Source: Flavobacteriaceae bacterium (GTDB lineage: Bacteria > Bacteroidota > Bacteroidia > Flavobacteriales > Flavobacteriaceae). Taken from it: 64,000 bases of DNA. Shown here piece by piece: positions 1 to 8,791 of this stretch (position 1 is its first letter; the number at the start of each line of letters is the position of its first letter). The stretch is taken from NCBI GenBank assembly GCA_004762155.1, contig SIHP01000004.1, positions 186,001 through 250,000 of the forward strand. The letters are read 5' to 3'. A model generated the notes under the pieces. The model was not told where the DNA came from and did no database searches. It saw only the letters and a program-made list of their open reading frames with translations. The position numbers were made by a program, and so were the translations under genes.

Positions 1-107
1 TAAAGCTTCTTTTTAATTTTAGGTAAAGATACAATCCTTTTTAGTACACTTTTTAATTGTTAGAATTTTATATAAAAAGAAAATAATTATTATTCAATAC
101 TTCTTTT

Positions 108-339
108 TTAATAACCAACCAAAACAGGCTTTGTATCTTCATTTAATCCAATTTTGTCGATTTTTAAAGCATGTAGATTAATTACAAATTGGTGTAAGCC
201 ATGACATTTTTGAAGTACAATGACCTCTATATCATGATATTCAATGATTACTGATGTTTTAAATTCCTCTTTTAGGTATTAAATTCAATGAAATGTTTTC
301 TGCATTTGAAACTAATTCATTGATATAGAATATATACAT
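108..339 (-). pseudogene. Decayed histidine-kinase ATPase fragment
   Basis: Reading the minus strand from an ATG at 339 gives a short stretch containing INELVSNA, which resembles the N-box (INELVxNAxKHAF) of HisKA_2/HWE-type sensor kinases. The frame then hits a stop near 260. A shift of one frame continues as FKTSVIIEYHDIEVIVLQ and on to a stop at 108. The G-boxes and dimerisation domain are missing. It is probably a relic of a sensor kinase gene, but the evidence is one motif and a plausible frame switch, so this is a weak call. The remainder of 1-453 shows nothing else I can identify. Confidence 0.28.
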
Positions 340-453
340 CAATATTATTAATTAACGATAGCTGTTTTTTGTTCAATAAATATTAGATGTTATTTTTTTA
401 TTTCTATCATTATATAAGTATTTACAAAAGTTTATTTTTATGATGTCATAATT

Positions 454-1443
454 TTAAATATCACTTTTAATTAAAAACTCTAAAATTAGTAAGGCAATAT
501 CTCTTGTTTTCTCTTCTGCCGCAAAATGACCTGCATCTAATAAATGTAATTTAGCATTAGGCAAATCTCTTAAATACGCTTTAGCACCATTAGCATTAAA
601 CTTTAAATCTTTTCCGCCCCAAGTAATTAATGTTTTTGGCTGCGTTTCTTTTAGCATTTTTTGCCAAGTAGGGTAGGCTAGTAAATTGGTATAATAGTCT
701 TGAAACAATTGAACTTGTATATTTCTATCAGAAGGAGTTTGTAAAAAAGATAGATCATGTGTCCAAGCATCAGGACTTTGGATATTATAATTAGTTGAAT
801 CAAGGTCAAATAAATACTGTTTATTTATAGTAACATCTTTACTAGTGATATTATATAAAAAATCAAGTTGTTTTTGAGATGTATCTTGTTGTGCATTTTT
901 AAAAAAAGCTTGTCTTTTAGGAGTTAAACCATCTAAATATGCATTTGCATTTTGTATAATTAAGGCTTTAATCCTTTTTGGGTTTTTCATCATCATTCTG
1001 TAACCAACAGGAGCACCAAAGTCTTGCATGTACATTACATAATCTTTGATGTTTAAGGCATTGATTAATTTTTCAGAATAATCTGCTAACAAATCAAAAG
1101 TATATTTTGTTGTTTCAGAGTTTGGTCGAGCTGAATACCCAGAACCTAAATTATCAGGAGCAATAACATGATAATGTGTTGCTAACATCGGAATTAAATT
1201 TCTGTAAGAATGAGAAGATGATGGATAACCATGTAATAAAACAATTGTTGGTTTGTTTTTGTCTCCAGCTTCTCTATAAAACATTTTTTCACCTTCAATA
1301 TTTATATAATTATATGTTGTAGGTGGCGGTAAAAAGAATTTATTTTCTGCTGTTTGACTTTCAGAATTAGCGACATTTTGTTGTTTATTTGAATTACAAT
1401 TGAAAAAAGCAAAACAAACAAACATTAGTAGTAATTGTTTCAT
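454..1443 (-). CDS. Alpha/beta-hydrolase lipoprotein (epoxide hydrolase/haloalkane dehalogenase-like)
   Basis: A 329-residue protein that starts with a lipoprotein signal peptide and a Cys at about 16 (FFNC). The alpha/beta-hydrolase core follows: oxyanion-hole motif HGYP (71-74), a nucleophile elbow QDFGAP with Asp141 instead of Ser, an acid near Asp279 (WGGKD) and His306 (AGHF). An Asp nucleophile is typical of epoxide hydrolases and haloalkane or haloacetate dehalogenases, so hydrolysis through an ester intermediate is likely; the substrate is unknown. It is the second of two adjacent paralogues, 49 bp after the other, and is probably co-transcribed with the SDR gene upstream. Its envelope location is inferred from the lipobox. 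Confidence 0.85.
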   Translation of the reverse strand: MKQLLLMFVCFAFFNCNSNKQQNVANSESQTAENKFFLPPPTTYNYINIEGEKMFYREAGDKNKPTIVLLHGYPSSSHSYRNLIPMLATHYHVIAPDNLGSGYSARPNSETTKYTFDLLADYSEKLINALNIKDYVMYMQDFGAPVGYRMMMKNPKRIKALIIQNANAYLDGLTPKRQAFFKNAQQDTSQKQLDFLYNITSKDVTINKQYLFDLDSTNYNIQSPDAWTHDLSFLQTPSDRNIQVQLFQDYYTNLLAYPTWQKMLKETQPKTLITWGGKDLKFNANGAKAYLRDLPNAKLHLLDAGHFAAEEKTRDIALLILEFLIKSDI

Positions 1444-1492
1444 AAATAATAAATTATTAGCAAAGTAAGGTAAATATTTATTAATGGATCTA

Positions 1493-2467
1493 TTATGATT
1501 TTATATTTTTATACATAAAATTCCTGATTTTTTCGATAATTAAATCAGCATCTTCTTCTAATGCAAAATGCCCAGTATTATAGATGTTATAATCTATATT
1601 TTTAACATCCTTCTTAAAAGCTTCGGCACCACTTTCAGGAAAAAAAGCATCGTTCTTACCCCAAACTACTAATAATGGTGGTTGATTATCCCGTAAATAT
1701 TTTTGCCATTTTGGATATAACTTAATGTTATTTTGATAATCATAAAATAAATCTAAATTAATAGCGTGTGCATTAGGTCTTGATAATCTTAAATAATCTA
1801 AATGCCATGTATCCGGATTTATATTTTCTTCATTTCTAACTCCATGTGTGTATTGCCATTTTAATCCATCTAAAGAAAACACAGGTAATAAAGCTTTCTC
1901 TGTTGCTGTATTTCTATTTTTCCATAAAGGTCTTACACTTGCCCATCCTTTACCTAAACCTTCTTCGTATACATTTCCGTTTTGAGTAATGATTGCCGTA
2001 ATCCTTTGAGGATTTTTAGTTGCAATTCTTAAACCAATAGGAGCACCATAATCTTGAATCATTATTGCATATGAATTAATATTTTTTTTCTCTAAAAAAG
2101 AATTGATAGTGTAAGCAATATTATCAAAGGTATAGGTATATGTTTTGGCATCAGGAAAATCACTATTTCCAAATCCAGGATAGTCAGGAGCAATTAAATG
2201 ATAATCATTAGCTAGTTGATTCAATACTTTTCTGTATTGATGAGAAGAAGAAGGAAAACCATGTAATAAAACAATGGTTGGTTTTTCTGGATTACCAGCT
2301 TCTCTGTAAGCGATTTTTATACCATTTATATCTATTTTTTTATAGGTTATATTTTCGTTTACACTTTTTGAAGTAATGGGTAAAGTCTTGTTTTTTTCTA
2401 TTTTTTGATTTTCCTCACAAGAGATAAAAAGTAGAATTGAAGTAAATAGTATTAATATATTTTTCAT
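1493..2467 (-). CDS. Alpha/beta-hydrolase lipoprotein, paralogue of the next gene
   Basis: A 324-residue lipoprotein (signal peptide, Cys17 in FISC) with the same architecture as its downstream neighbour: HGFP oxyanion motif near 69-72, nucleophile elbow QDYGAP with Asp139, acid in WGKND and catalytic His in NTGHF. The two proteins share REAG and PTIVLLHG segments before the oxyanion loop and align over their whole length, so they look like a tandem duplication that diverged in the cap domain. Epoxide hydrolase or dehalogenase chemistry is possible and the substrate cannot be read. It lies 71 bp downstream of the SDR gene on the same strand, probably in one TetR-controlled operon. Confidence 0.85.
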   Translation of the reverse strand: MKNILILFTSILLFISCEENQKIEKNKTLPITSKSVNENITYKKIDINGIKIAYREAGNPEKPTIVLLHGFPSSSHQYRKVLNQLANDYHLIAPDYPGFGNSDFPDAKTYTYTFDNIAYTINSFLEKKNINSYAIMIQDYGAPIGLRIATKNPQRITAIITQNGNVYEEGLGKGWASVRPLWKNRNTATEKALLPVFSLDGLKWQYTHGVRNEENINPDTWHLDYLRLSRPNAHAINLDLFYDYQNNIKLYPKWQKYLRDNQPPLLVVWGKNDAFFPESGAEAFKKDVKNIDYNIYNTGHFALEEDADLIIEKIRNFMYKNIKS

Positions 2468-2538
2468 TTTGATTAACTGTTAGTTTAAGAAAAAGCCATA
2501 ACAAACTTTAAAATTGATTATGGCTTCCACAAATATTT

Positions 2539-3285
2539 TTAATTTCTTCCTGCCATAACACCACCATCTGTATCCCAAATAGCTCCAGTAACCCAAGAAG
2601 CCTCATCTGATAATAGAAATAGTATACTGTTAGCTATATCTTTAGATTCACCAAAACGACCTATTGGATGAAAACCATTAAAACCAACTAAAGCTTTCTC
2701 AGCTGCTTCTTTACCACCAAAAACCCCATGATAAACCGGCGTGTTTACTAATGCAGGAGAAACTGCATTTACACGAATATTATCTTCTGCTAATTCCATC
2801 GCTAAATGTTGTGTTAAAGAATGTAAACCTGCTTTTTGCATTGAATAAGCAGAAGAAGGTGTTGCTTTAACGGCTTGTTTAGCCCACATAGAACCTACAT
2901 TTACAATAGAACCACCTTCTGTAGCTTTCATTTTTTTAGCAGCACTCTGTGTAATAAAAAAGAAACCTCTGTTTAAATCTAAATAAGAGTTGTAATCTTC
3001 CATAGTATGATCTAAAAATGGTTTAGGACCAAAAATACCAGAAGCATTTACTAAATAATCTAAATTATCTAAAGCATTTATTTCTGATATTAAATTCTCA
3101 ACGTCTGTTGTATTTGAAATATCTACAGTGTGTTTAATTAGATTTGGTTCATCTTCAATTTTATTTGTATTTCTACCTACAACATGTACTGTAGCTCCTC
3201 CTTTTAATAATGAGTTTGTAGTTGCGTTTCCAATACCACTGGTTCCTCCAATTACTAAAGCTACTTTGTTTTTAAATTTTTCCAT
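2539..3285 (-). CDS. Short-chain dehydrogenase/reductase
   Basis: A 248-residue classical SDR. Visible motifs are the dinucleotide-binding GGTSGIG (13-19), VNASG (the NNAG motif, about 79-83), catalytic Ser132 and YSMQK with Tyr147 and Lys151, and a C-terminal TDGG. It should be a cytosolic NAD(P)-dependent oxidoreductase acting on a hydroxyl or carbonyl group; the substrate is not evident. It sits 81 bp downstream of a TetR gene on the same strand. The gap contains a palindrome matching the one in front of that TetR gene, so it is very likely repressed by that regulator. The two hydrolase lipoproteins follow. Confidence 0.92.
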   Translation of the reverse strand: MEKFKNKVALVIGGTSGIGNATTNSLLKGGATVHVVGRNTNKIEDEPNLIKHTVDISNTTDVENLISEINALDNLDYLVNASGIFGPKPFLDHTMEDYNSYLDLNRGFFFITQSAAKKMKATEGGSIVNVGSMWAKQAVKATPSSAYSMQKAGLHSLTQHLAMELAEDNIRVNAVSPALVNTPVYHGVFGGKEAAEKALVGFNGFHPIGRFGESKDIANSILFLLSDEASWVTGAIWDTDGGVMAGRN

Positions 3286-3310
3286 TTTAATGTATATTAA
3301 TTATTAATGA

Positions 3311-3327
3311 ACAGACAAGTCTGTCTT
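3311..3327. promoter_or_regulatory. Candidate TetR operator before the SDR gene
   Basis: The segment ACAGACAAGTCTGTCT contains the inverted arms AGACA and TGTCT and aligns with the palindrome at 3961-3978 at 13 of 16 core positions. It sits 26 bp upstream of the SDR start. The two copies bracket the TetR gene, the usual pattern for a repressor controlling itself and its neighbour. Confidence 0.65.
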
Positions 3328-3366
3328 TTAGTGTTTAAATTTTTTTATCTTTGTATTTTATAAAAA

Positions 3367-3930
3367 TTAACTGATTATTTTTTCACAGATATTTTTAGCT
3401 TCTACTATAGGCCAATCTTCTTGATGTAAATGACTTTCTCCTACAGCACTTTCATAAAGTAAATATATTTGTCTAGAAAGCGTATTAATTTGAGATTCTG
3501 TTGTTAATTCTAAATTAGTAGTAATTAATTTTGAAATAAATAAGATGAAACTATTTTTTTGAGATTGAATTTCGTTCTTAACCAAAACATTATCCTTTGG
3601 TATTTCTGAAACTGTTTTTATACACCAACATCCGTTGAAATCTTTATCTTTATAAAATAATTTAAGAAAATCAAAAATAGCTAAAATTTGTGCTGTCCCT
3701 TTTGGTTTTGATGTTGTGTAATCTTCAAAATCTTTTAAAAAGTTAATATTTTTATATTGCAGATAAGAAAGACAAATTTCTTCTTTTGATTTAAAATGAT
3801 TGTAAAGTGTTGCTTTAGCGATACCTGCTTCGGAAATAATTTGATTTATACCGGTAGCATTATAACCATTACTATAAAATAGAAAAGATGCTGTTTCAAT
3901 AATTCTTTTTTTAACTTCACTTTGTTTCAT
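3367..3930 (-). CDS. TetR/AcrR-family transcriptional regulator
   Basis: About 187 residues from the ATG at 3930. The N-terminal helix-turn-helix is clear (KKRIIETASFLFYSNGYNAT, then ISEAGIAKATLYNHFKSKEE). The ligand-binding half resembles the YcdC/TetR_C group of regulators found beside SDR and hydrolase genes. An in-frame start 15 bp upstream (3945) is unlikely because a TAnnTTTG promoter box (TATATTTG, 3942-3935) overlaps it. With that box only 4 nt from the ATG, the transcript would be leaderless or nearly so. The gene heads the SDR-hydrolase-hydrolase unit, and palindromic operators lie on both sides of it. Confidence 0.9.
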   Translation of the reverse strand: MKQSEVKKRIIETASFLFYSNGYNATGINQIISEAGIAKATLYNHFKSKEEICLSYLQYKNINFLKDFEDYTTSKPKGTAQILAIFDFLKLFYKDKDFNGCWCIKTVSEIPKDNVLVKNEIQSQKNSFILFISKLITTNLELTTESQINTLSRQIYLLYESAVGESHLHQEDWPIVEAKNICEKIIS

Positions 3931-3934
3931 ACAG

Positions 3935-3942
3935 CAAATATA
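3935..3942 (-). promoter_or_regulatory. Promoter -7 box for the TetR gene
   Basis: TATATTTG on the minus strand matches the Bacteroidota -7 consensus TAnnTTTG. The -33 region about 18 bp upstream falls in the palindromic operator at 3961-3978, which fits autorepression. No clear TTG -33 element is visible. Confidence 0.5.
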
Positions 3943-3960
3943 CAATTTATTTTTAAGTAG

Positions 3961-3978
3961 ATAGACAGGTCTGTCTAT
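3961..3978. promoter_or_regulatory. TetR operator (autoregulatory palindrome)
   Basis: ATAGACAGGTCTGTCTAT is a perfect 8+8 bp inverted repeat with a 2-bp centre. It lies 30 bp upstream of the TetR start and a related copy precedes the SDR gene. Size, symmetry and position are typical of TetR-family operators. Confidence 0.75.
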
Positions 3979-4051
3979 TTTGGTGAAAAATAATTTATTA
4001 ATGAATTATTATTGTTTTTCTGGTATATATATTACTGGAGGTCAGTAATCT

Positions 4052-4828
4052 TTATTTTATATGTTTATAAGAAATAACGAAAGTATCTTTTTCTATTGTT
4101 TTATTAACTAAACCATCACTATTATAAATTGTTTTTAATCTACCTTTTTGTAAAGTTTCATTGAAGTAAGTTAAGCTAGAATCTATTTTTTTATTGTTAT
4201 AATAAAAAGTTGTATTCTTAAAAGGTCTATATATTTCTTGACCAATTTTTGAATTGTATTTAATAGAAGTATTTTTAGAAACCAATAAACCCAAAGAATC
4301 ATAACTATATTTAATAATTAATTTTTCTTAAGCATCATAATCATCGTCTTGGTATTGATATTTCTCTATTAATACACCATTTTTATTAAATTTATAAACA
4401 GCAGAAGTTTTAATTTTTAGGTTATTGATGTCTTTATGACTTTGCTTAGTATAGTTTTTATACAAGAGTAAACTATCTGATTTAAATTGATAATTGTAAT
4501 TAAAGGTTGAAACAAAATCTGTAGAATGTTTTTTCTTTATAAGTAGCTCTAAGCTATCATAGTCATATGTAATTTTGGTATTATAAAAAGAACTTTTCCA
4601 ATATTCATTTTCAGTATATCCATGTTGATTATAAGTAATAACAGCAATAGTATCTTTTTTCTTTAAGTTACCAGAGTCAAAGTCAGAAATTAAATATGAA
4701 GTTTTAATTTTGTTCTTGAAAATAGCTTGTTGATTTAAATCTGAAAAATTTAAATCTTTTATTTCAATGCTCTGATCTTTATTACAAGAAATAATTAAGA
4801 AAAATGAAATTATTAATATTCTACTCAT
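4052..4828 (-). pseudogene. Lipoprotein gene interrupted by one in-frame stop
   Basis: The first part (4828-4331) encodes a lipoprotein signal (Cys15 in IISC) and 166 residues rich in Tyr, Asp, Lys and Asn with YD-like or RHS-like segments. It ends at a TAA at 4328-4330. The same frame continues without interruption for another 92 codons to 4052 (EKLIIKYSYDSLGLLVSK and on). There is no ATG for the second half; only a TTG at 4294 could restart it. The product therefore looks like one protein of about 258 residues split by a nonsense codon, for example CAA to TAA at codon 167. Function is unknown. Readthrough or a sequencing error are alternatives. Confidence 0.7.
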
Positions 4829-4867
4829 TAAATAAAATAAAGAATTTTCGGTAACATTATTTAAATA

Positions 4868-4902
4868 AAAAAGCTACTAAGTGTTTAATTTAGTAGCTTT
4901 TT
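4868..4902 (-). terminator. Terminator hairpin after purL
   Basis: The inverted repeat AAAAAGCTACTAA / TTAGTAGCTTTTT (13-bp arms, about 9-nt loop) lies just after the purL stop codon. A and T runs at both ends make it potentially bidirectional. Confidence 0.8.
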
Positions 4903-4912
4903 GTTGGCTTTA

Positions 4913-7900
4913 TTATTTATTTTCAATCCATTCACGAGCATTAACAAAAGCTTCAATCCAAGGAGAAACTTCGTCTTGTCTATCCTGTGGATAATTTGCC
5001 CAGTTCCATTGGAAAATAGAACGCTCAATATGTGGCATTGTTACAAGGTGTCTTCCTGTTTTGTCCGTTAACATTGCTGTATTAAAGTCAGAACCATTTG
5101 GGTTATTAGGGTAACCTTCGTAACCATATTTAGCTACTATGTTATAGTTAGATTCAGCTTCTGGTAAGTTAAACTTTCCTTCTCCATGAGAAATCCAAAC
5201 ACCTAATTCAGTTCCTGCTAAAGAGCTTAACATAACAGAATTGTTCTCTTTAACTTTTACAGAAGTAAATGAACTTTCGTGCTTTTGAGAGTCATTATGA
5301 ATTAATTTCCCGTGTACTTTATGTTCTGGGTTAATTAAATCTAACTCCATCCATAATTGCGCACCGTTACAAATACCAACAGATAAAGTATCTTCTCTTT
5401 TAAAGAAGTTCCGTAAAGCAGTATTAGCTTTTTCGTTGTATTTAAATGCTCCAGCCCAACCTTTGGCAGAACCTAAAACATCTGAATTAGAAAAACCACC
5501 AACAGCACCAATAAATTGAATGTCTTCTAAAGTTTCACGACCAGAAATTAAATCGGTCATATGTACATCTTTTACGTCGAAACCAGCTAAATACATAGCA
5601 TTAGCCATTTCACGCTCAGAATTTGAACCTTTTTCTCTAATAATAGCAGCTTTAGGTCTTTCACTTCGACTACGCTCAGCGACCGCGCTTTGTTGCTGGT
5701 TGAGCGAAGTCGAAACCATGTCAGCTAACTTTCCTGTAAAATTACTAGGGAACGTATATTGTAATGGTTGTGCTTTGTAGTTATCAAATCTATCTTTAGC
5801 TAAACCATTTGCAGTTTGTTTGTTATCTAATAAATAAGAAGTCTTGTACCAAGTATCTCTTAATTCAGAAATAGTTAATTCAAAAGTATCCTCATTATTC
5901 TTTATGTTTAAAGTATCAGATTCTGTAACAGAACCAATTGTAAAGAATTCAATATTATTATCAGCAAATACTTTTTCAACAGAAGCATCTGCTTGGAAAA
6001 CGATTCCTGAATTTTCAGCGAATAATATTTTTAAAGAATCTTCTTCGTTTAAAGAAGATAAATCTAAATCTGCACCTAAGTTTACATCAGCAAAACACAA
6101 TTCTAATAAAGTTGTAATTAAACCACCAGAAGCAACATCGTGCCCGGCAACAATTTTATCATCTTTAATTAAGTTCTGAATGGTATTAAATACATTCTTT
6201 ACAAATGCAGAACTCTTAACATCAGGAGCTTCACGACCAATAGTGTTTAATGTTTGGTTGAAAGAACTTCCTCCTAATTTAAATTCATCTTGAGAAATAT
6301 TAATATAATAGATGTTTCCTCCGTTTACTTGTAAAACAGGTTCAACAACTTTACTAATAGCATTACAATTGGCAGCAGCAGAAATAATAACTGTTCCTGG
6401 AGAAATTACATCACCATCCGTATATTTTTGCTTCATAGATAAAGAATCTTTACCTGTAGGAACATTAATACCTAACTCTAAAGAAAAATCTGAAATTGCT
6501 TTAACCGCTTTATATAAACGTGCATCTTCACCTTCATTTTTACAAGGCCACATCCAGTTTGCAGATAATGAAATACTATCTAAGTTATCTTTTAAAGGAG
6601 CCCAAATAATATTAGTTAAAGCCTCAGTAATTGAATTTCTACTTCCTGCTTCTGGGTGAATTAAACCAGAAATAGGAGAGTGCCCAATAGAAGTTGCAAT
6701 TCCTTCTTTTCCGTTATAGTCTAATGCCATAACACCAACATTATTCAAAGGAATTTGTAACGGACCAACACATTGTTGTTTGGCAACTTTACCACCAACA
6801 CATCTATCAACTTTATTCGTTAACCAGTCTTTACAAGCTACAGCTTCTAACTGTAAAACCTGCTCTAAATAAACTTTAAAGTTCTTTGTTTTATATCTTG
6901 AATCCTTATATTTTCTGATGATTGTCTTATCAGTTAAAACAGTTTTAGGAGAAGAACCAAACATGTCTTCTAAAGCTAAATCCATTGGCTTTTCACCAGT
7001 AGTTTTAGATTCGAAAGTAAAACGGTCGTTTCCTGTAACATCACCAACAGTGTACATTGGAGAACGCTCACGTTCTGCAATTTTTTGTAAAGTATCTATA
7101 TGTTTTTCGGAAATTACTAATCCCATTCTTTCTTGAGACTCGTTACCAATAATTTCTTTTGCAGATAGCGTAGGGTCTCCAACAGGTAATTTATCTAAAT
7201 CGATTTTACCTCCTGTATCTTCTACTAATTCTGATAAACAATTTAAATGTCCACCAGCTCCGTGATCGTGAATAGAAACAATAAAGTTTTCTTCACTTTC
7301 TACCATTCCACGAACGGCATTGGCAGCACGTTTTTGCATTTCAGGATTCGAACGTTGTACAGCATTTAATTCAATACCAGAAGCAAATTCTCCAGTATCT
7401 GCAGAAGAAACGGCAGCACCACCCATTCCAATTCGGTAGTTTTCACCACCTAAAATTACAATTTTATCACCTTCTTTTGGTGTGTCTTTTAAAGCTTGTT
7501 CGTTTTTACCATAACCAATTCCACCAGCTTGCATAATAACTTTATCAAACCCTAATCTTCTTGGTTCAGCATCACTTGAAGTTTTGTTTTCTTTATGTTC
7601 AAAAGTTAAAACAGAACCTGTAATTAAAGGTTGTCCGAATTTGTTCCCAAAATCAGAAGCTCCATTAGAAGCTTTAATTAAGATGTCCATTGGAGTTTGG
7701 TATAACCAATCTCTAGCTTCAAACTTATCTTCCCAATAACGTCCTTCTTCTAAACGAGAGTAAGAAGTCATATAAACCGCTGTTCCTGCTAAAGGTAAAG
7801 AACCTTTTCCACCAGCTAATCTATCTCTAATTTCTCCACCAGAACCCGTTGCAGCACCGTTAAAAGGCTCAACAGTAGTAGGGAAGTTGTGTGTTTCTGC

Positions 7901-8635
7901 TTTTAAAGAAATCACAGATTCGTATTCAGAAGTTTCGTAAAAGTCTGGTTTATCTGCACTTTTAGGCGCAAATTGTTCCACTTTTGGACCTTTTACAAAA
8001 GCAACATTATCTTTATATGCCGAAACAATATCGTTAGGAAATTGTTTAGACGTTTCTTTTATTAATTTGAATAATGAAGTTGGCATTTCTTCACCATCAA
8101 TCACAAATGTTCCGTTGAATATTTTATGACGACAGTGTTCTGAATTTACTTGAGAGAACCCAAAAACTTCAGAATCCGTTAATTTTCTACCAATTTTAGT
8201 AGCAACACTTTCTAAGTATTCAACTTCTTCATCGCTTAAAGCTAATCCTTCTTGTTGGTTGTAGGCAGCGATATCTTCAATATCTAAAATAGCTTCTGGC
8301 TGAATTTCTATCGTAAAAGAATCTTGTTGTAATCCATTGAATTTTTGAGAGATCATTGGATCAAAATCAGAAAAATCAACATTTACAGCTTTAAATTCTT
8401 CTATTCTGATGATATCTGAAATCCCCATATTCTGAGTAATTTCAACAGCATTAGTACTCCATGGAGTAATCATTGCTGCTCTTGGACCAATAAAAAAAGC
8501 ATCTAAAGATGCTTGCTCTATTTTTGGCTGGTTGCCAAATAACCATACTAATTTAGCAATGGTTTCAGTTGATAATTCTTTTGTTGTTTGAACAGCAAAA
8601 ATAGTACTGTTTATGTTTCCAAAGAAATGAATCAT
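4913..8635 (-). CDS. purL: Phosphoribosylformylglycinamidine synthase, single-chain
   Basis: A 1240-residue protein of the long, gammaproteobacterial-type FGAM synthase. It converts FGAR, glutamine and ATP to FGAM in de novo purine synthesis. The N-terminal PurS-like domain, the linker with HCRHKIF, two AIRS-type synthase halves (AETHNFPTTVEPFNGAATGSG; SANWMWPC; VPTGKDSLSM) and the C-terminal class I glutaminase domain (nucleophile Cys in GICNGAQLW, His/Glu in MPHIERSIFQW) are all visible. Just before the glutaminase domain (PKAAIIREKGSNSERE) lies an unusual STSLNQQQSAVAERSRSE stretch, encoded by a REP-like palindrome at 5664-5715. The reading frame stays open, so the enzyme is probably functional with a longer linker. 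A TAnnTTTG promoter box lies about 30 bp upstream. Confidence 0.97.
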   Translation of the reverse strand: MIHFFGNINSTIFAVQTTKELSTETIAKLVWLFGNQPKIEQASLDAFFIGPRAAMITPWSTNAVEITQNMGISDIIRIEEFKAVNVDFSDFDPMISQKFNGLQQDSFTIEIQPEAILDIEDIAAYNQQEGLALSDEEVEYLESVATKIGRKLTDSEVFGFSQVNSEHCRHKIFNGTFVIDGEEMPTSLFKLIKETSKQFPNDIVSAYKDNVAFVKGPKVEQFAPKSADKPDFYETSEYESVISLKAETHNFPTTVEPFNGAATGSGGEIRDRLAGGKGSLPLAGTAVYMTSYSRLEEGRYWEDKFEARDWLYQTPMDILIKASNGASDFGNKFGQPLITGSVLTFEHKENKTSSDAEPRRLGFDKVIMQAGGIGYGKNEQALKDTPKEGDKIVILGGENYRIGMGGAAVSSADTGEFASGIELNAVQRSNPEMQKRAANAVRGMVESEENFIVSIHDHGAGGHLNCLSELVEDTGGKIDLDKLPVGDPTLSAKEIIGNESQERMGLVISEKHIDTLQKIAERERSPMYTVGDVTGNDRFTFESKTTGEKPMDLALEDMFGSSPKTVLTDKTIIRKYKDSRYKTKNFKVYLEQVLQLEAVACKDWLTNKVDRCVGGKVAKQQCVGPLQIPLNNVGVMALDYNGKEGIATSIGHSPISGLIHPEAGSRNSITEALTNIIWAPLKDNLDSISLSANWMWPCKNEGEDARLYKAVKAISDFSLELGINVPTGKDSLSMKQKYTDGDVISPGTVIISAAANCNAISKVVEPVLQVNGGNIYYINISQDEFKLGGSSFNQTLNTIGREAPDVKSSAFVKNVFNTIQNLIKDDKIVAGHDVASGGLITTLLELCFADVNLGADLDLSSLNEEDSLKILFAENSGIVFQADASVEKVFADNNIEFFTIGSVTESDTLNIKNNEDTFELTISELRDTWYKTSYLLDNKQTANGLAKDRFDNYKAQPLQYTFPSNFTGKLADMVSTSLNQQQSAVAERSRSERPKAAIIREKGSNSEREMANAMYLAGFDVKDVHMTDLISGRETLEDIQFIGAVGGFSNSDVLGSAKGWAGAFKYNEKANTALRNFFKREDTLSVGICNGAQLWMELDLINPEHKVHGKLIHNDSQKHESSFTSVKVKENNSVMLSSLAGTELGVWISHGEGKFNLPEAESNYNIVAKYGYEGYPNNPNGSDFNTAMLTDKTGRHLVTMPHIERSIFQWNWANYPQDRQDEVSPWIEAFVNAREWIENK
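5664..5715. repeat. REP-like palindrome inside purL
   Basis: The arms CTTCGACTACGCTCAGCG (5664-5681) and GGTTGAGCGAAGTCGAAA (5698-5715) are inverted copies with a few mismatches around a 16-nt loop. The stretch is far richer in G+C than its surroundings. From memory, closely similar CGACTTCGCTCA palindromes are scattered between genes in many flavobacteria. Here the element is in frame and encodes part of the linker before the glutaminase domain. Confidence 0.75.
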
Positions 8636-8666
8636 TATTGAATGTATTTGTGTTGTTGTTAAGCCG

Positions 8667-8674
8667 CAAATTTA
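8667..8674 (-). promoter_or_regulatory. purL promoter -7 box
   Basis: TAAATTTG on the minus strand matches TAnnTTTG, 31 bp upstream of the purL ATG. No purine riboswitch or PurR-like palindrome was recognised in the leader. Confidence 0.5.
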
Positions 8675-8743
8675 CTTTTTTTAATTTTAAAAGTTAATAT
8701 TATTTTAATCGAAATTTAATAGTATTTATTTTTATATAAATAA

Positions 8744-8770
8744 AAAGACGACTAAATTTTAGTCGTCTTT
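8744..8770 (-). terminator. Terminator after the endonuclease gene
   Basis: A perfect 13-bp inverted repeat, AAAGACGACTAAA / TTTAGTCGTCTTT, around a single T, flanked by A and T runs. It lies 22 bp past the stop codon of the endonuclease gene and separates it from the purL promoter. Confidence 0.85.
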
Positions 8771-8791
8771 AAAAATAAATTTAAACTAGTA

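Noticed and set aside
3347..3354. TATCTTTG box on the plus strand
   Set aside because: It matches TAnnTTTG, but points into the TetR gene from behind and no plus-strand gene follows.
5520..7136. Plus-strand ORFs opposite purL
   Set aside because: They lie entirely inside a strongly conserved enzyme gene and have compositionally odd Ser-rich translations.
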